From: an uncultured Gammaproteobacteria bacterium
GTDB lineage: Bacteria > Pseudomonadota > Gammaproteobacteria > Arenicellales > JAANXG01
Assembly (NCBI GenBank): GCA_947259705.1
Contig: CAMYNL010000008.1
Coordinates: 40,218 to 104,217, forward strand
DNA: 64,000 nucleotides
Direction of reading: 5' to 3'
The notes beneath the pieces were generated by a model. The model was not told where the DNA came from and did no database searches. It saw nothing but the letters and a program-made list of their open reading frames with translations. A program made the position numbers and the translations under genes. How positions within the stretch are numbered: position 1 is the first letter of the stretch; every line of letters begins with the position of its first letter. Positions 27,896 through 41,409 of this stretch are shown piece by piece.

Positions 27896-30199
27896 ATGGA
27901 CGTAATAATGAGAAAGGTAATACTCGTCCTGCTTGTTTGTAGTGGTGGCCTGGCGCATGCCCTGGAGCCATTCACGGTGACGGATATCCGTGTCGAGGGA
28001 CTGCAGCGAATCGCTCCTGGAACGGTATTCAACTACCTGCCGGTCAAGGTCGGTGATCGGGTTGACGACGAAATCGCCCGGCAATCCATCAGGGCGCTGT
28101 TTCAGACCGGATTCTTCCAGGATGTTGAACTCGAGCAGGAAGGAACGGTGCTGGTAGTGAGGGTGCAGGAAAGACCCTCCATCGCCAACATCAAAATAGT
28201 CGGCAACGACAGCCTGGACGAAGATGAACTCAAGAAGGGGATGGAGCAGATAGGGTTCGTTGAAGGTCGGGTATTCAATCAGTCGATGCTGGATCGCGTA
28301 GTACAGGAATTGAAGAACCAGTTCTTTGCCGCCGGCAAGTATGGCGCCGAGGTGATCGGAGAAGTAACGCCCCAGGAGCGGAACCGTGTCGATGTGTCCA
28401 TTAATATCAAGGAAGGCGAAACGGCCAAGATCAAACAGATAAACATAATCGGTAACAACACGTTCTCGGATGATGAGCTACGAGACGAGTTCGAACTTAC
28501 GACTCCGGGCATATTTACATTCTTGTCGAAGAAGGATCGCTATTCCAAGCAGCAGCTTCAGGCAGATCTCGAGAGCCTGACGAGCTTCTACCAGGACCAG
28601 GGATTTCTTGATTTTCGGATAGAGTCGACGCAGGTCACCATCACTCCTGACAAGAAAGACATCTTCGTTACGGTCAATGTGACCGAAGGTGCGCGTTATA
28701 CGGTCAAGGATTTCTCGGTCAGGGGAAGACTGATCGTACCCGAGCCGGAATTAATCGGGCTGGTATCCATAGTTCCCGGCGCGTCGTACTCAAGGAAGGA
28801 AGTCAGCAACAGCAGCAAGGCGATTTCTGACCGCTTAGCGGACGAGGGCTATGCCTTTGCCAATGTTAACGCGATTCCCGAAGTGGATCGTGCAAACCAG
28901 GAAGTTTCGTTCACTCTGTTCGTGGACCCGGGGCGTCGCGTATATGTACGACGAATCAACATCACGGGCAACTCTGTTACCCGAGACGAGGTTATAAGAC
29001 GTGAATTGCGACAGCTGGAGGGGTCGTGGTTTTCGGCGCAGAAGGTCCAGCGATCGAGGGTAAGGCTGCAACGGCTCGGCTTTTTCGATGATGTCAAGAT
29101 CGACACCCCAGCCGTTCCAGGTAGCCCGGACCAGGTCGATATGAACATATCCGTAACCGAAAGGTCTACCGGCAGCCTCCTGTTCGGCGTCGGTTTCTCT
29201 GATGCGGACGGCCTGCTGCTGCAGGCGTCGGTCTCGCAGCGCAATCTATTCGGGACCGGCCGTGAACTTGATCTCAGTTTCGACAATTCATCAGTAACGA
29301 ATGTAATCAGACTGCAGTATGTGAATCCCTATCACACGCTAAACGGAGTGAGCCGGGGCTTCAATATCTTCCGCCGCGAGGTTGATGCCGCCGAGGCCAA
29401 TACTGCGGCCTATTTCACTGACACCTTTGGGGGTGGCGTCAACTATCGCTTTCCGCTCACCGAATTCAACTCGCTCAACTTCGGAGTCACCTTTGAGCGC
29501 ATAGACCTGGAGGCGACAGCAGAGACTCCGCCTGAAATTCTCGAGTTCATCGAGGCAAGTCCGAGTAACGATATATTCAAAATCAATGGCAACGTGGCCC
29601 ACGATACCAGGGACAGTATCCTATATCCCAGCGATGGGGTGCTGCAGCGATTCAACTGGGAAGCATCGTTTCCGCCGAGCGATCTCGAATATTACAAGCT
29701 GAGCTATCGGGCCGCCTGGTATCGCCCGATTGGCAAAGCACTCGTGTACAAGATCGGCGGCGAACTGGGTTATGGAAGCGGCTACGGGGATACAGATGGA
29801 CTGCCGTTTTTCAAAAACTTCTTTGCTGGCGGTGCGTCAACTGTCAGGGGCTACAAAGCGCGTTCGCTGGGTCCGCGCGACTCCAGCGATGACCCAGACC
29901 CTCTGGGCGGTGATCGGCGTATCCTGCTAAACACGGAGCTGCTGTTTCCATTTCCCGGGTCCACCGCCAAAGATAAACGAATCAGTCTTTTCTTGGATGG
30001 GGGACAGGTGTATGGTCCGGGACAACCCGAGAGTTTGAATGACGTGGATCTGGCCGAGCTGCGTTTTTCAGTAGGCGTCGGGATCAACTGGTTTTCGCCG
30101 TTGGGCCCTCTGTCCATCAGCGCCGCCTATCCAATCAACAAGAAAGAGGGTGACGAAACCGAAGTCGTACAAATTACCCTAGGTAGACTATTCGAATGA
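27896..30199 (+). CDS. bamA: Outer membrane protein assembly factor BamA
   Basis: The 767-residue protein has a signal peptide (VILVLLVCSGGLAHA), five POTRA domains (from FTVTDIRVEGLQRI to about residue 420) and a C-terminal 16-strand beta-barrel with the VRGYKARSLGPRD loop motif. It folds and inserts outer-membrane proteins. The start may be ATG 27896 or ATG 27908 (MRKV), which gives a tidier signal peptide. The last residues are TLGRLFE; barrel proteins normally end in an aromatic residue, so the terminal Glu after Phe is odd. It overlaps skp by 4 nt. Confidence 0.96.
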   Translation: MDVIMRKVILVLLVCSGGLAHALEPFTVTDIRVEGLQRIAPGTVFNYLPVKVGDRVDDEIARQSIRALFQTGFFQDVELEQEGTVLVVRVQERPSIANIKIVGNDSLDEDELKKGMEQIGFVEGRVFNQSMLDRVVQELKNQFFAAGKYGAEVIGEVTPQERNRVDVSINIKEGETAKIKQINIIGNNTFSDDELRDEFELTTPGIFTFLSKKDRYSKQQLQADLESLTSFYQDQGFLDFRIESTQVTITPDKKDIFVTVNVTEGARYTVKDFSVRGRLIVPEPELIGLVSIVPGASYSRKEVSNSSKAISDRLADEGYAFANVNAIPEVDRANQEVSFTLFVDPGRRVYVRRINITGNSVTRDEVIRRELRQLEGSWFSAQKVQRSRVRLQRLGFFDDVKIDTPAVPGSPDQVDMNISVTERSTGSLLFGVGFSDADGLLLQASVSQRNLFGTGRELDLSFDNSSVTNVIRLQYVNPYHTLNGVSRGFNIFRREVDAAEANTAAYFTDTFGGGVNYRFPLTEFNSLNFGVTFERIDLEATAETPPEILEFIEASPSNDIFKINGNVAHDTRDSILYPSDGVLQRFNWEASFPPSDLEYYKLSYRAAWYRPIGKALVYKIGGELGYGSGYGDTDGLPFFKNFFAGGASTVRGYKARSLGPRDSSDDPDPLGGDRRILLNTELLFPFPGSTAKDKRISLFLDGGQVYGPGQPESLNDVDLAELRFSVGVGINWFSPLGPLSISAAYPINKKEGDETEVVQITLGRLFE

Positions 30200-30723
30200 C
30201 GCACAATTGGTTGATGATTGTTAAACACGCCGCCGTAGCTTCGGCGATGCTGGCAGGCCTGCTCACTTCGCATTTTGCGTTCGCGCAGAACCTCAAGGTC
30301 GGATACGTCAACGTAGTTAAGATCATTGAGCAAGCGCCGCAGGGTGATGCGGCGCTGAAAAAGCTGGAGTCAGAGTTTGGCCCACGGGACCGCGAGTTGC
30401 GAGGCATGAGGGACCAGATCAAGAACCTCGAAGAAGACCTGGACAAGAATGCATTGGTACTCAAGGAATCAGAAAGGCGAGACAAGGAACGCGAACTTCT
30501 GGACCTACGGCGCAGCCTCAAGCGATCGACCCAGGAGTTTCGTGAGGATTACAACCTGCGACGCAATGAGGAACTGAGCGAGCTGCAGAAGATCGTGTAC
30601 AAGGCGATCGTGGATATCGCCAAAGCCGACAAATTCGACCTGATCATCCATGAGGGCGCGGTATTCGCAAGCGATCGTATAGACATCACCGAACAGGTCT
30701 TGAAGCAGCTAACCAGTAACTAA
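30196..30723 (+). CDS. skp: Periplasmic chaperone Skp/OmpH family
   Basis: The 175-residue protein has a signal peptide (about 30 residues, ending SHFAFAQ) followed by LKVGYVNVVKIIEQAPQG, the conserved Skp start, and a long charged coiled coil (residues 50-125). It carries unfolded outer-membrane proteins across the periplasm to BamA. Its ATG overlaps the bamA stop. In most relatives lpxD comes next; here fabZ follows after 46 nt. Confidence 0.92.
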   Translation: MTHNWLMIVKHAAVASAMLAGLLTSHFAFAQNLKVGYVNVVKIIEQAPQGDAALKKLESEFGPRDRELRGMRDQIKNLEEDLDKNALVLKESERRDKERELLDLRRSLKRSTQEFREDYNLRRNEELSELQKIVYKAIVDIAKADKFDLIIHEGAVFASDRIDITEQVLKQLTSN

Positions 30724-30769
30724 GCTGGTTCAGCAGTGGCTCCACGAATCCGGCATCCAGACGCATTCC

Positions 30770-31204
30770 ATGGACATTCATGAAGTCAAGAACTTCCTGC
30801 CTCATCGGTATCCTTTTCTACTGGTGGATCGCGTGACCGAGGTGGTTCCGGGAGAATCATTGCGTGCATTCAAGAACGTGACGGTGAATGAACCGTTTTT
30901 TCAAGGTCACTTCCCGCATCGCCCGGTCATGCCCGGCGTGCTCATTCTCGAGGCAATGGCACAGGCATGTGCCATCCTCGCCAGTAGCAGCCTTGGCGAG
31001 GGCGTGAGCGACAAGCGCGTCTATTATTTTACCGGTATCGATGATGCCCGCTTCAAGCGTCCCGTGGAACCAGGTGACAGAATTGATATCGACGTGCGCA
31101 TTCTGCGGCGAATAAAAAACATGTGGAAGTGCGAGGCACGGGCGGAGGTTGATAGTAAACTCTGTTGCGCTGCCGAACTGATGTTCACCTACAAGGACCT
31201 GTAA
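30770..31204 (+). CDS. fabZ: 3-hydroxyacyl-ACP dehydratase FabZ
   Basis: The 144-residue hot-dog-fold enzyme has the active-site histidine at 47 (EPFFQGHFPHRPVMPGVLIL) and the catalytic glutamate at 61 (EAMAQ). It dehydrates 3-hydroxyacyl-ACP in fatty acid elongation and competes with lipid A synthesis for 3-hydroxyacyl-ACP. It is immediately followed by lpxA with no spacer between the TAA and GTG. The close linkage fits balanced control of the two pathways. Confidence 0.96.
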   Translation: MDIHEVKNFLPHRYPFLLVDRVTEVVPGESLRAFKNVTVNEPFFQGHFPHRPVMPGVLILEAMAQACAILASSSLGEGVSDKRVYYFTGIDDARFKRPVEPGDRIDIDVRILRRIKNMWKCEARAEVDSKLCCAAELMFTYKDL

Positions 31205-31975
31205 GTGATTGATGCCCGCGCCGTTATTGAGCCCGGTGCGCAGTTGGGGACAAACGTCTCGGTCGGCCCCTTCAGCATCATCGAGAGTGGAGTGACCATA
31301 GGTGATGACTGCTGGATCGGTCCGCATGTGATCATCAAGGGCAGTACCTATATCGGCAGCAAAAACAGGATCTATCAGTTCTGCTCCATCGGCGACGCGC
31401 CCCAGCATCTCGGCTATCGCGGAGAGCCCACGCGCGTGGAGATCGGAAATGGTAATACGATACGCGAGTATTGCACCATCAACCGCGGCACCCAGCTCGG
31501 GGGCGGTGTAACACGGCTTGGGGATGGCAATTTCCTCATGGCCTATGCGCACATTGCACATGACTGCCTGCTGGGATCACGCACCATATTCGCGAATTGC
31601 GCAAGCCTCGCGGGCCATGTGGATGTAGGGGACTACGCGATACTCGGGGGATTTACACTGGTCCACCAGTATTGTCGTATCGGTGCCCATTGTATAACCG
31701 GGGCGGGTTCGGTCTGTATACAGGATGTTCCGCCTTTCGTGATGGCGGCCGGCAACAGGGCAATCCCCCATGGAATCAACGTAAAAGGACTGCATCGGCG
31801 CGATTTCACTCAGGACGACATAAGCCAGCTAAAGCGAGCATATAGGATTCTGTATCGTTCTGGTTTGTCGCTAAAGGACGCATTGACGGAGCTTGAGTCA
31901 GAAATCTGGACGAGTCAGGCGGTACATGAGTTGGCCAAATTCATGCATGGTTCGCAGCGCGGTATCATTCGTTGA
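31205..31975 (+). CDS. lpxA: UDP-N-acetylglucosamine O-acyltransferase LpxA
   Basis: The 256-residue left-handed beta-helix enzyme begins MIDARAVIEPGAQLG and has the conserved IGDAPQHLGYRGEPTRVEIG and AYAHIAHDC segments, including the catalytic His. It transfers a 3-hydroxyacyl chain to UDP-GlcNAc, the first step of lipid A synthesis. The start is GTG directly after the fabZ stop. LpxD, a related acyltransferase, is not in the window; the IGDAPQ and QHLGY sequences identify this as LpxA. Confidence 0.95.
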   Translation: MIDARAVIEPGAQLGTNVSVGPFSIIESGVTIGDDCWIGPHVIIKGSTYIGSKNRIYQFCSIGDAPQHLGYRGEPTRVEIGNGNTIREYCTINRGTQLGGGVTRLGDGNFLMAYAHIAHDCLLGSRTIFANCASLAGHVDVGDYAILGGFTLVHQYCRIGAHCITGAGSVCIQDVPPFVMAAGNRAIPHGINVKGLHRRDFTQDDISQLKRAYRILYRSGLSLKDALTELESEIWTSQAVHELAKFMHGSQRGIIR

Positions 31976-32032
31976 CGACATGGCGGGGACTTCCCGGTCC
32001 CTGCGCGCCGGCCGCTTGGCAAAGGTCTGAGC

Positions 32033-33169
32033 ATGCGCATCGGAATCGTTGCAGGTGAAACCTCGGGGGACTACCTGGCGGCCGGGGTAATGAAGGCGTT
32101 GCAGCGCCGATTAGGGGACGTACAGTTCTACGGCATAGGGGGTCCCCGCATGCAGGCCCTGGGTATGGAAAGCAGGCACGACATGGAAAGCATCTCTTTG
32201 ATGGGCCTGGATGATTTGCTGTCAAGCATGAGAAGCATTCTCGGGATACGCCGCGAACTGACAAGATACTTCATCGCAAATCCACCGGACGTGTTCATCG
32301 GCGTAGATGTTCCTGACTTCAACCTGGGTCTGGAAACCAAGTTACGCGCCGCCGGGATACCGACCGTGCACTATGTGAGCCCGACGGTATGGGCGTGGCG
32401 GGGTTATCGAATCGCCAAGATTCGCCGCGCCGTTACCCATATGCTCACCCTGTTTCCCTTCGAGGCGGACTATTACAAACAACGTAAGGTACCGGCCACG
32501 TTTGTCGGTCACCCTATCGCAGACGACATACCAGAGCACCTCGATCGTGCGGCAATCAGACGCGCGCTTGGATTGTCAGAGCAACGCCTGGTGGCGCTAC
32601 TGCCCGGTAGTCGGATCAGCGAACTGCGGCGTCTTGCGCGATTATTCCTCGAAACGGCGGTCGAACTGCGCAGCAAATATCGGGATCTGCAATTCGTCGC
32701 CCCGATGGCGAGTGATAAGGCCGGCCGTTATTTCGAGCATGTGGTGCGCGAGCTGCGACCCGACATTTCGCTCGCGGTCATCCAGGGACATGCCAGAGAG
32801 GCGTTGGCGGCGGCCGACGTGGCCCTGATTGCCTCCGGCACCGCGGCACTGGAGGCAGGCCTAGTTCGGACCCCGATGGTTGTCACCTATAAGGTCTCAC
32901 CGCTGACCGCGCTGCTGGTCCGCGGGTTCTCGCACGTGGAGTATTACTCCATGCCGAACAACCTGTTACCGGAGCCGATTGTGCCTGAACTGCTGCAGGA
33001 CAAGGCGTCCGTAGGAGGACTCGTCAGTGAACTTTCCCGCTATCTCGGCGACCGTCGATTGTGCGAACAGACCCGTCAGCAGCTGGGCAAGATACGCGGC
33101 ATGCTGGCCCGCGACGCCAACGAGCGCGCCGCGGACGCCATCGTGAATGTGCTCGAGGCGCGGTCGTGA
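32033..33169 (+). CDS. lpxB: Lipid-A-disaccharide synthase
   Basis: The 378-residue glycosyltransferase starts [20 protein letters not shown] and contains [14 protein letters not shown], the [12 protein letters not shown] segment, and [10 protein letters not shown] for the UDP-sugar site. It joins UDP-diacylglucosamine and lipid X at the inner membrane face. A 57-nt gap separates it from lpxA. The stop overlaps the GTG start of rnhB. Length is typical. Confidence 0.95.
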   Translation: MRIGIVAGETSGDYLAAGVMKALQRRLGDVQFYGIGGPRMQALGMESRHDMESISLMGLDDLLSSMRSILGIRRELTRYFIANPPDVFIGVDVPDFNLGLETKLRAAGIPTVHYVSPTVWAWRGYRIAKIRRAVTHMLTLFPFEADYYKQRKVPATFVGHPIADDIPEHLDRAAIRRALGLSEQRLVALLPGSRISELRRLARLFLETAVELRSKYRDLQFVAPMASDKAGRYFEHVVRELRPDISLAVIQGHAREALAAADVALIASGTAALEAGLVRTPMVVTYKVSPLTALLVRGFSHVEYYSMPNNLLPEPIVPELLQDKASVGGLVSELSRYLGDRRLCEQTRQQLGKIRGMLARDANERAADAIVNVLEARS

Positions 33170-33762
33170 CTGTACCGGGTGTTGTGGTTGCAGGAGTGGA
33201 CGAGGCCGGACGGGGGCCCCTCGCCGGTCCGGTGCTTGCCGCAGCAGTGGTATTGCCGCCACGGTACGTGTTGCCGGGGCTGACGGATTCCAAGGCGCTT
33301 ACAGCCCGCCGGCGCGAGGAACTCGAGTGCGAGATAAAGCGTCAGGCCTTGTGCTGGAATCTGGGACGGGCGGAACCCCTTGAGATAGACACGCTCAACA
33401 TCCTGCAGGCGTCACTACTGGCCATGGCGCGGGCGGTGAGGACATTGTCGCGCCGACCCGGTCTGGTGCTGGTGGACGGCTGTCACGCACCGCCACTGGA
33501 ATGTGCGATGAAAATGGTCATCAAGGGTGATGTCAGTGAACCGCCGATTTCGGCTGCTTCGATTCTGGCAAAGGTCGCCCGGGACAGGGAAATGATGCAA
33601 CTGGCCTCGTTGTATCCGGGCTATCACTTCGAGTCCAACAAGGGATATCCGACTTCGCAGCATCTCGCGGCGCTCAGGGAGATCGGCGTCAGCGCGGTGC
33701 ACCGGCGCAGCTTTGCACCGGTGCGCCTGGAGTTGGCCCGGCGAACCCGTTTACAGTTATGA
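33166..33762 (+). CDS. rnhB: Ribonuclease HII
   Basis: The 198-residue enzyme has the acidic active-site motif [16 protein letters not shown] near residue 9, then [15 protein letters not shown] and [13 protein letters not shown]. It removes ribonucleotides and RNA from RNA-DNA hybrids. GTG 33166 overlaps the lpxB stop (GTGA) and gives the normal N-terminus; a longer frame exists upstream but lies inside lpxB. dnaE follows after 10 nt. Confidence 0.95.
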   Translation: MTVPGVVVAGVDEAGRGPLAGPVLAAAVVLPPRYVLPGLTDSKALTARRREELECEIKRQALCWNLGRAEPLEIDTLNILQASLLAMARAVRTLSRRPGLVLVDGCHAPPLECAMKMVIKGDVSEPPISAASILAKVARDREMMQLASLYPGYHFESNKGYPTSQHLAALREIGVSAVHRRSFAPVRLELARRTRLQL

Positions 33763-33772
33763 TCACGGCACC

Positions 33773-36700
33773 ATGAATCCGGCGTTCGTTCATCTGCATC
33801 TGCATACCGAATTCTCGCTGGCCAACAGCGTGATACGCATCAAGACGCTGATCGACAGAGTCAGGGAACTGGGCATGCCGGCCGTCGCGATCACCGATCA
33901 GAACAACATTTACGGACTGGTGAAGTTCTATCAGACGGCGATGAAAGCCGGTGTCAAGCCACTCATAGGCGCCGATATCTGGGTAGAGCAACCGAACAAG
34001 CCAAACGAGCCTGACAGACTGGTACTGCTGGCGCAGGATATCAACGGGTATCATGCTCTGTGTTTTCTGTTGTCCGGGGCGCACCGGGAAGGACAGCACG
34101 GCGGCCGCCCGTGTGTTCGCAAAGAGTGGTTGCGCGCCCACAACAAGGGCTTGGTCGCATTGAGCGCTGCACAGGAAGGTGAGCTGGGCCGCGCCATACT
34201 TACCGGCACGGTGGAGCGGATCGACGCCGCCGCCGAGGAATACGCAGGCCTGTTTCCGGATCGCTTCTACGTGGAGCTGAGGAGGATCGGCGCCGCATAC
34301 GAACAGCGATATTCCGATGGTGCCATTGACGTTGCGCGACGCCACCAGCTGCCGGTGGTGGCAACAAACAGCGTTCACTTTCTGCACCAATCTGATTTCG
34401 ATAATCACGAAGTCAGGGTATGTATACATGATAGTCGGGTGTTGAACGATCAGCGCCGGCCCAAACGGTTCACGGTGCAGCAGTATCTGCGCTCGCCACA
34501 GGAAATGCTGGAGCTGTTTTCCGACGTGCCTGAGGCGCTTGAGAACACCGTCGAGATAGCCAGGCGCTGCAATTTCGTCCTCGATGTGGGCGACTATCAC
34601 CTCCCGAATTTCCCCGTGCCGACCAACCGCGGTGTTGAAGAATATCTGGGCGAGCAGGCCAGGCAAGGGCTGCGGCATCGGCTCGCGGCATTGCGTGAAA
34701 GCTCGGATTCCAAGATCGATTCCGATGAGTACGCGGCCAGGCTGGAGCTGGAACTTGATGTCATCAACCAGATGGGCTTCCCGGGATACTTCCTGATCGT
34801 CGCGGACTTCATCGCCTGGGCCAAGAGCAATGACATCCCTGTCGGTCCCGGTCGTGGTTCTGGCGCCGGCTCGATCGCGGCCTGGGCCCTGGGCATTACA
34901 GAGCTTGATCCGATCCATCACGGGCTGCTGTTCGAACGGTTCCTTAATCCAGAACGTGTTTCTCTGCCCGACTTCGACATCGATTTCTGTATGGACGGCC
35001 GCGACCGGGTGATTGATTATGTGGCGGGCCACTATGGTCGCGACCGGGTATCACAGATCATCACGCACGGCACTCTGGCGGCCAGGGCGGCGGTGCGCGA
35101 TGTCGGTCGCGTCCTCGGCATGTCGTACGGATACGTGGACAAGATCGCCAAGCTGATTCCGTTCGAAGTCGGCATGACGCTGGACAAGGCCCTGGAGCAA
35201 GAGGAACTGCTGCGTGAACGTTACGAACAGGACGAGGACATTCGGGAGCTGCTGGATATCGCCAAGGCTCTGGAGGGCCTGGCCCGAAATGTCGGAAAAC
35301 ACGCTGGCGGCGTGGTCATTGCACCTTCTCCACTCACGGAGTTTACCGCCCTGTACTGCGATCATGGCAGTAATCAGATGGTCACTCAGTTCGACAAGGA
35401 TGACCTCGAGGCCATCGGGCTGGTCAAGTTTGATTTTCTGGGCCTCAGGACGCTGACCATCATTGACCGCACGATCAAGGAGATCAACAGGCAGCGCAAG
35501 GCGAGGGGAGAGTCCGTGCTTTCGCTAGAGCATATTTCCATGGACGACGACCAGACCTACGGGCTGCTCAAGGAATGCCGCACCACCGCCTTGTTCCAGC
35601 TGGAATCGCGAGGTATGAAAGACCTGATTAAGCGGCTGCGGCCGGACCGCTTCGAAGACCTAGTGGCCTTGGTCGCCCTGTACCGGCCCGGGCCATTGCA
35701 ATCCGGTATGGTGGACGACTTCATCAATCGTAAACACGGGCGTGCGGCCATACAGTATCCCCATCCCGACCTGGAACCCATCTTGAAGCCGACCTATGGC
35801 GTTATCCTGTATCAGGAGCAGGTCATGGAGATTGCCAAGACCCTGGCGGGTTATTCACTCGGAACGGCTGACCTTCTCCGGCGCGCGATGGGCAAGAAGA
35901 AGACAGAGGAAATGGCCCGTCAGCGAGAGGGCTTTGTTCAGGGTGCACGGGAACGAGGCGTCAGCAAGGATGTCGCAACCCGTATATTCGACCTGATGGA
36001 AAAATTCGCCGGGTACGGGTTTAACAAGAGCCATTCCGCTGCATACGCCCTGATCACTTACCAGACTGCCTGGCTGAAGGCCCACTATCCGGCACAATTC
36101 ATGGCCGCGTCGATGTCGGCGGACATGGAGCATACCGACAAGGTGGTGACGTTGATCGCCGAGTGCCGGGACATGGGACTGCAGCTGATTAGCCCGGACA
36201 TCAACCAATGTTTTCACGCTTTCACTGCCGCAGGGGAAAGCAAAATTCTCTACGGTCTTGGGGCGATCAAGGGTATCGGGCATAGTGTCATCGAGGCGAC
36301 ACTGGAGGCTCGTGAGGCTGGCGGCCCGTTTCGTGACCTATTTGATCTGTGTTCGAGGGTGGACAGCAAGCGGATCAATCGGCGCGCGCTGGAATCGCTG
36401 ATCCAGGCGGGCGCCATGGACCAGCTTGGCGCACACCGCGCCAGCCTCATGGCGACCCTGCCCACAGCTATCAGCATCGCCGATCAGCAATCGTTGAATA
36501 GGAGCGCGGGACAGTCCGATCTGTTTGGTGTCAGTGCCTCCGGGAACCCGGTATGTCGCTATCAGGATGTACCCGAATGGCCGAAGGAACGCCGTTTGAC
36601 GGCGGAAAAAGACACGCTGGGGCTGTACCTGAGCGGTCACCCCATCGATGGCTATCGGGATGAACTCGACCAGATAGTGCATTATCGGTTGGTTGACCTC

Positions 36701-37270
36701 AATCCGTCGCGGGACCGTGTCGTAGTGGTGGCTGGCCTGATTGTCGGTATCCGCACCATGAACACCCGGCGGGGCGAGCGCATGGCATTTGTCACGCTTG
36801 ACGATCAGACAGCGCGGATTGAGCTGGCCGTGTTTGCTGAATCGTTCAGCCGCCACCGGGACATACTACGCAAGGACAACCTGCTGGTAGTCCAGGGCCA
36901 GGTTGTTGTCGACGATTATACCGGTGGTTTCAAGATGGCTGCCGAGTATCTCTATGACATTGATATGGCCCGGGATGCCTTTGCGGATAAACTGATCATC
37001 CATCTGGACAAGGATATGATTGTCGACCGTGTACTGGCGCAGCTCGACGAAATATTGAAGCAGGCAGAGCGCGGTAATTGTCCCGTCTGGTTCCAGGTGA
37101 CGACCGCGTCGGCAGTGGCAAAACTGCGGGCTGCGGACGGTCTCGGTGTTGCGCCGCGGCAGGATCTGCTGACCAGGTTGCGCGCTGTGGTGGGGGACAA
37201 GGCGGTGCAAGCCATCTACCGCAAAACCCCGGTTCCTGGACCTGTAGGAAAGATGGACTCAGCCGCCTAA
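33773..37270 (+). CDS. dnaE: DNA polymerase III alpha subunit
   Basis: From ATG 33773 the protein is 1165 residues, the usual DnaE1 length. It has an N-terminal PHP domain (FVHLHLHTEFSLANSVIRI), the polymerase palm with LPDFDIDFCMDGRDRVIDYV carrying catalytic aspartates, the GRGSGAGSIAAWALGIT segment, a helix-hairpin-helix region and an OB fold (VVVVAGLIVGIRTMNTRRGE). It is the main replicative polymerase. A start 60 nt upstream would overlap rnhB and adds non-conserved residues. The rnhB-dnaE-accA order is typical. Confidence 0.96.
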   Translation: MNPAFVHLHLHTEFSLANSVIRIKTLIDRVRELGMPAVAITDQNNIYGLVKFYQTAMKAGVKPLIGADIWVEQPNKPNEPDRLVLLAQDINGYHALCFLLSGAHREGQHGGRPCVRKEWLRAHNKGLVALSAAQEGELGRAILTGTVERIDAAAEEYAGLFPDRFYVELRRIGAAYEQRYSDGAIDVARRHQLPVVATNSVHFLHQSDFDNHEVRVCIHDSRVLNDQRRPKRFTVQQYLRSPQEMLELFSDVPEALENTVEIARRCNFVLDVGDYHLPNFPVPTNRGVEEYLGEQARQGLRHRLAALRESSDSKIDSDEYAARLELELDVINQMGFPGYFLIVADFIAWAKSNDIPVGPGRGSGAGSIAAWALGITELDPIHHGLLFERFLNPERVSLPDFDIDFCMDGRDRVIDYVAGHYGRDRVSQIITHGTLAARAAVRDVGRVLGMSYGYVDKIAKLIPFEVGMTLDKALEQEELLRERYEQDEDIRELLDIAKALEGLARNVGKHAGGVVIAPSPLTEFTALYCDHGSNQMVTQFDKDDLEAIGLVKFDFLGLRTLTIIDRTIKEINRQRKARGESVLSLEHISMDDDQTYGLLKECRTTALFQLESRGMKDLIKRLRPDRFEDLVALVALYRPGPLQSGMVDDFINRKHGRAAIQYPHPDLEPILKPTYGVILYQEQVMEIAKTLAGYSLGTADLLRRAMGKKKTEEMARQREGFVQGARERGVSKDVATRIFDLMEKFAGYGFNKSHSAAYALITYQTAWLKAHYPAQFMAASMSADMEHTDKVVTLIAECRDMGLQLISPDINQCFHAFTAAGESKILYGLGAIKGIGHSVIEATLEAREAGGPFRDLFDLCSRVDSKRINRRALESLIQAGAMDQLGAHRASLMATLPTAISIADQQSLNRSAGQSDLFGVSASGNPVCRYQDVPEWPKERRLTAEKDTLGLYLSGHPIDGYRDELDQIVHYRLVDLNPSRDRVVVVAGLIVGIRTMNTRRGERMAFVTLDDQTARIELAVFAESFSRHRDILRKDNLLVVQGQVVVDDYTGGFKMAAEYLYDIDMARDAFADKLIIHLDKDMIVDRVLAQLDEILKQAERGNCPVWFQVTTASAVAKLRAADGLGVAPRQDLLTRLRAVVGDKAVQAIYRKTPVPGPVGKMDSAA

Positions 37271-37286
37271 AAGCTATCGGTAAATC

Positions 37287-37295
37287 TGTTATATT
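37287..37295 (+). promoter_or_regulatory. Extended -10 promoter candidate for accA
   Basis: TGTTATATT is an extended -10 (TG-n-TATATT) in the 67-nt gap before accA. No good -35 is visible, as expected for extended -10 promoters. Transcription would start near 37302. Confidence 0.45.
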
Positions 37296-37337
37296 CGCCT
37301 GCTACCCGGACACGGTGCGTGGCACCAAACAGCTACC

Positions 37338-38296
37338 ATGGATCTCAATTACCTGGAGTTCGAGCAACCGATAGCCGAACTGGAAGCAAAGATCGAGGAA
37401 CTGCGCCACGTCGGTATCTCCGGCGAGGTCAATATCAGCGATGAGATCAGCCGCTTACAGAAAAAGAGCCGCAAGCTGACAGAGGGCATATTCGCTTCCC
37501 TGTCGCCGTGGCAGATTTCTCAGCTCGCCAGGCACCCGCAGCGACCCTATCCCCTGGACTACATCCCGCACATCCTGGAGGACGTTCAGGAACTCCATGG
37601 CGACCGAATGTTTGCGGATGACCGGGCGATAGTGGCTGGAATCGGACGTTTCGACGGCCGGTCCGTGGTGTTTGTGGGGCATCAGAAAGGGCGTGATACC
37701 AATGAAAAGGTGTTTCGCAACTTCGGTATGCCCCGGCCCGAGGGTTATCGCAAGGCCCTGCGACTGATGAGGGTGGCGGAGAAGTTCTCCATGCCCATTC
37801 TGACGTTTATAGATACCCCGGGTGCCTACCCCGGCGTGGGTGCCGAGGAGCGGGGGCAGAGTGAGGCAATTGCCCGTAATCTGTACGCAATGTCGGAATT
37901 GCGTTGTCCCATAATCTCCACGGTGATAGGCGAGGGTGGCTCAGGGGGTGCGCTTGCGGTGGGAGTCTGTGATCGGCTGTTGATGCTGCAGTATGCAACC
38001 TATTCCGTCATCTCCCCGGAGGGTTGCGCATCTATCTTGTGGAAGAGTGCGGAGCGCGCCCCCGACGCCGCAGACGCCATGGGGATGACCGCCGAGGCCC
38101 TGAAGCAGCAGGGGTTGATCGACGAGGTGGTGCCAGAACCCCTGGGCGGCGCTCACCGGGATGTCGTGACCATGGCTGAAACTCTGAAACGTCGTCTGGC
38201 CGAGCACCTTGACGGCCTACTCCAACTGTCGGTCGAGGAACTGATTGCACGACGGGTTGAGCGCCTGATGAGCTATGGTCGATACGAAACCAGCGG

Positions 38297-38300
<4 letters not shown>
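37338..38300 (+). CDS. accA: Acetyl-CoA carboxylase carboxyltransferase alpha subunit
   Basis: The 320-residue protein starts [20 protein letters not shown] and contains [20 protein letters not shown] and the crotonase-like oxyanion region [16 protein letters not shown]. With AccD it transfers carboxyl from biotin to acetyl-CoA, making malonyl-CoA. Length and sequence are typical. It ends in a 4-nt overlap with tilS. A local promoter may let it respond apart from dnaE. Confidence 0.96.
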
Positions 38301-41394
<3,094 letters not shown>

Positions 41395-41409
41395 GGGGAC
41401 CTGGCCAGC

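Noticed and set aside
33689..35032. 447-codon minus-strand open frame antisense to dnaE
   Set aside because: It is antisense to the conserved PHP and polymerase regions of dnaE.
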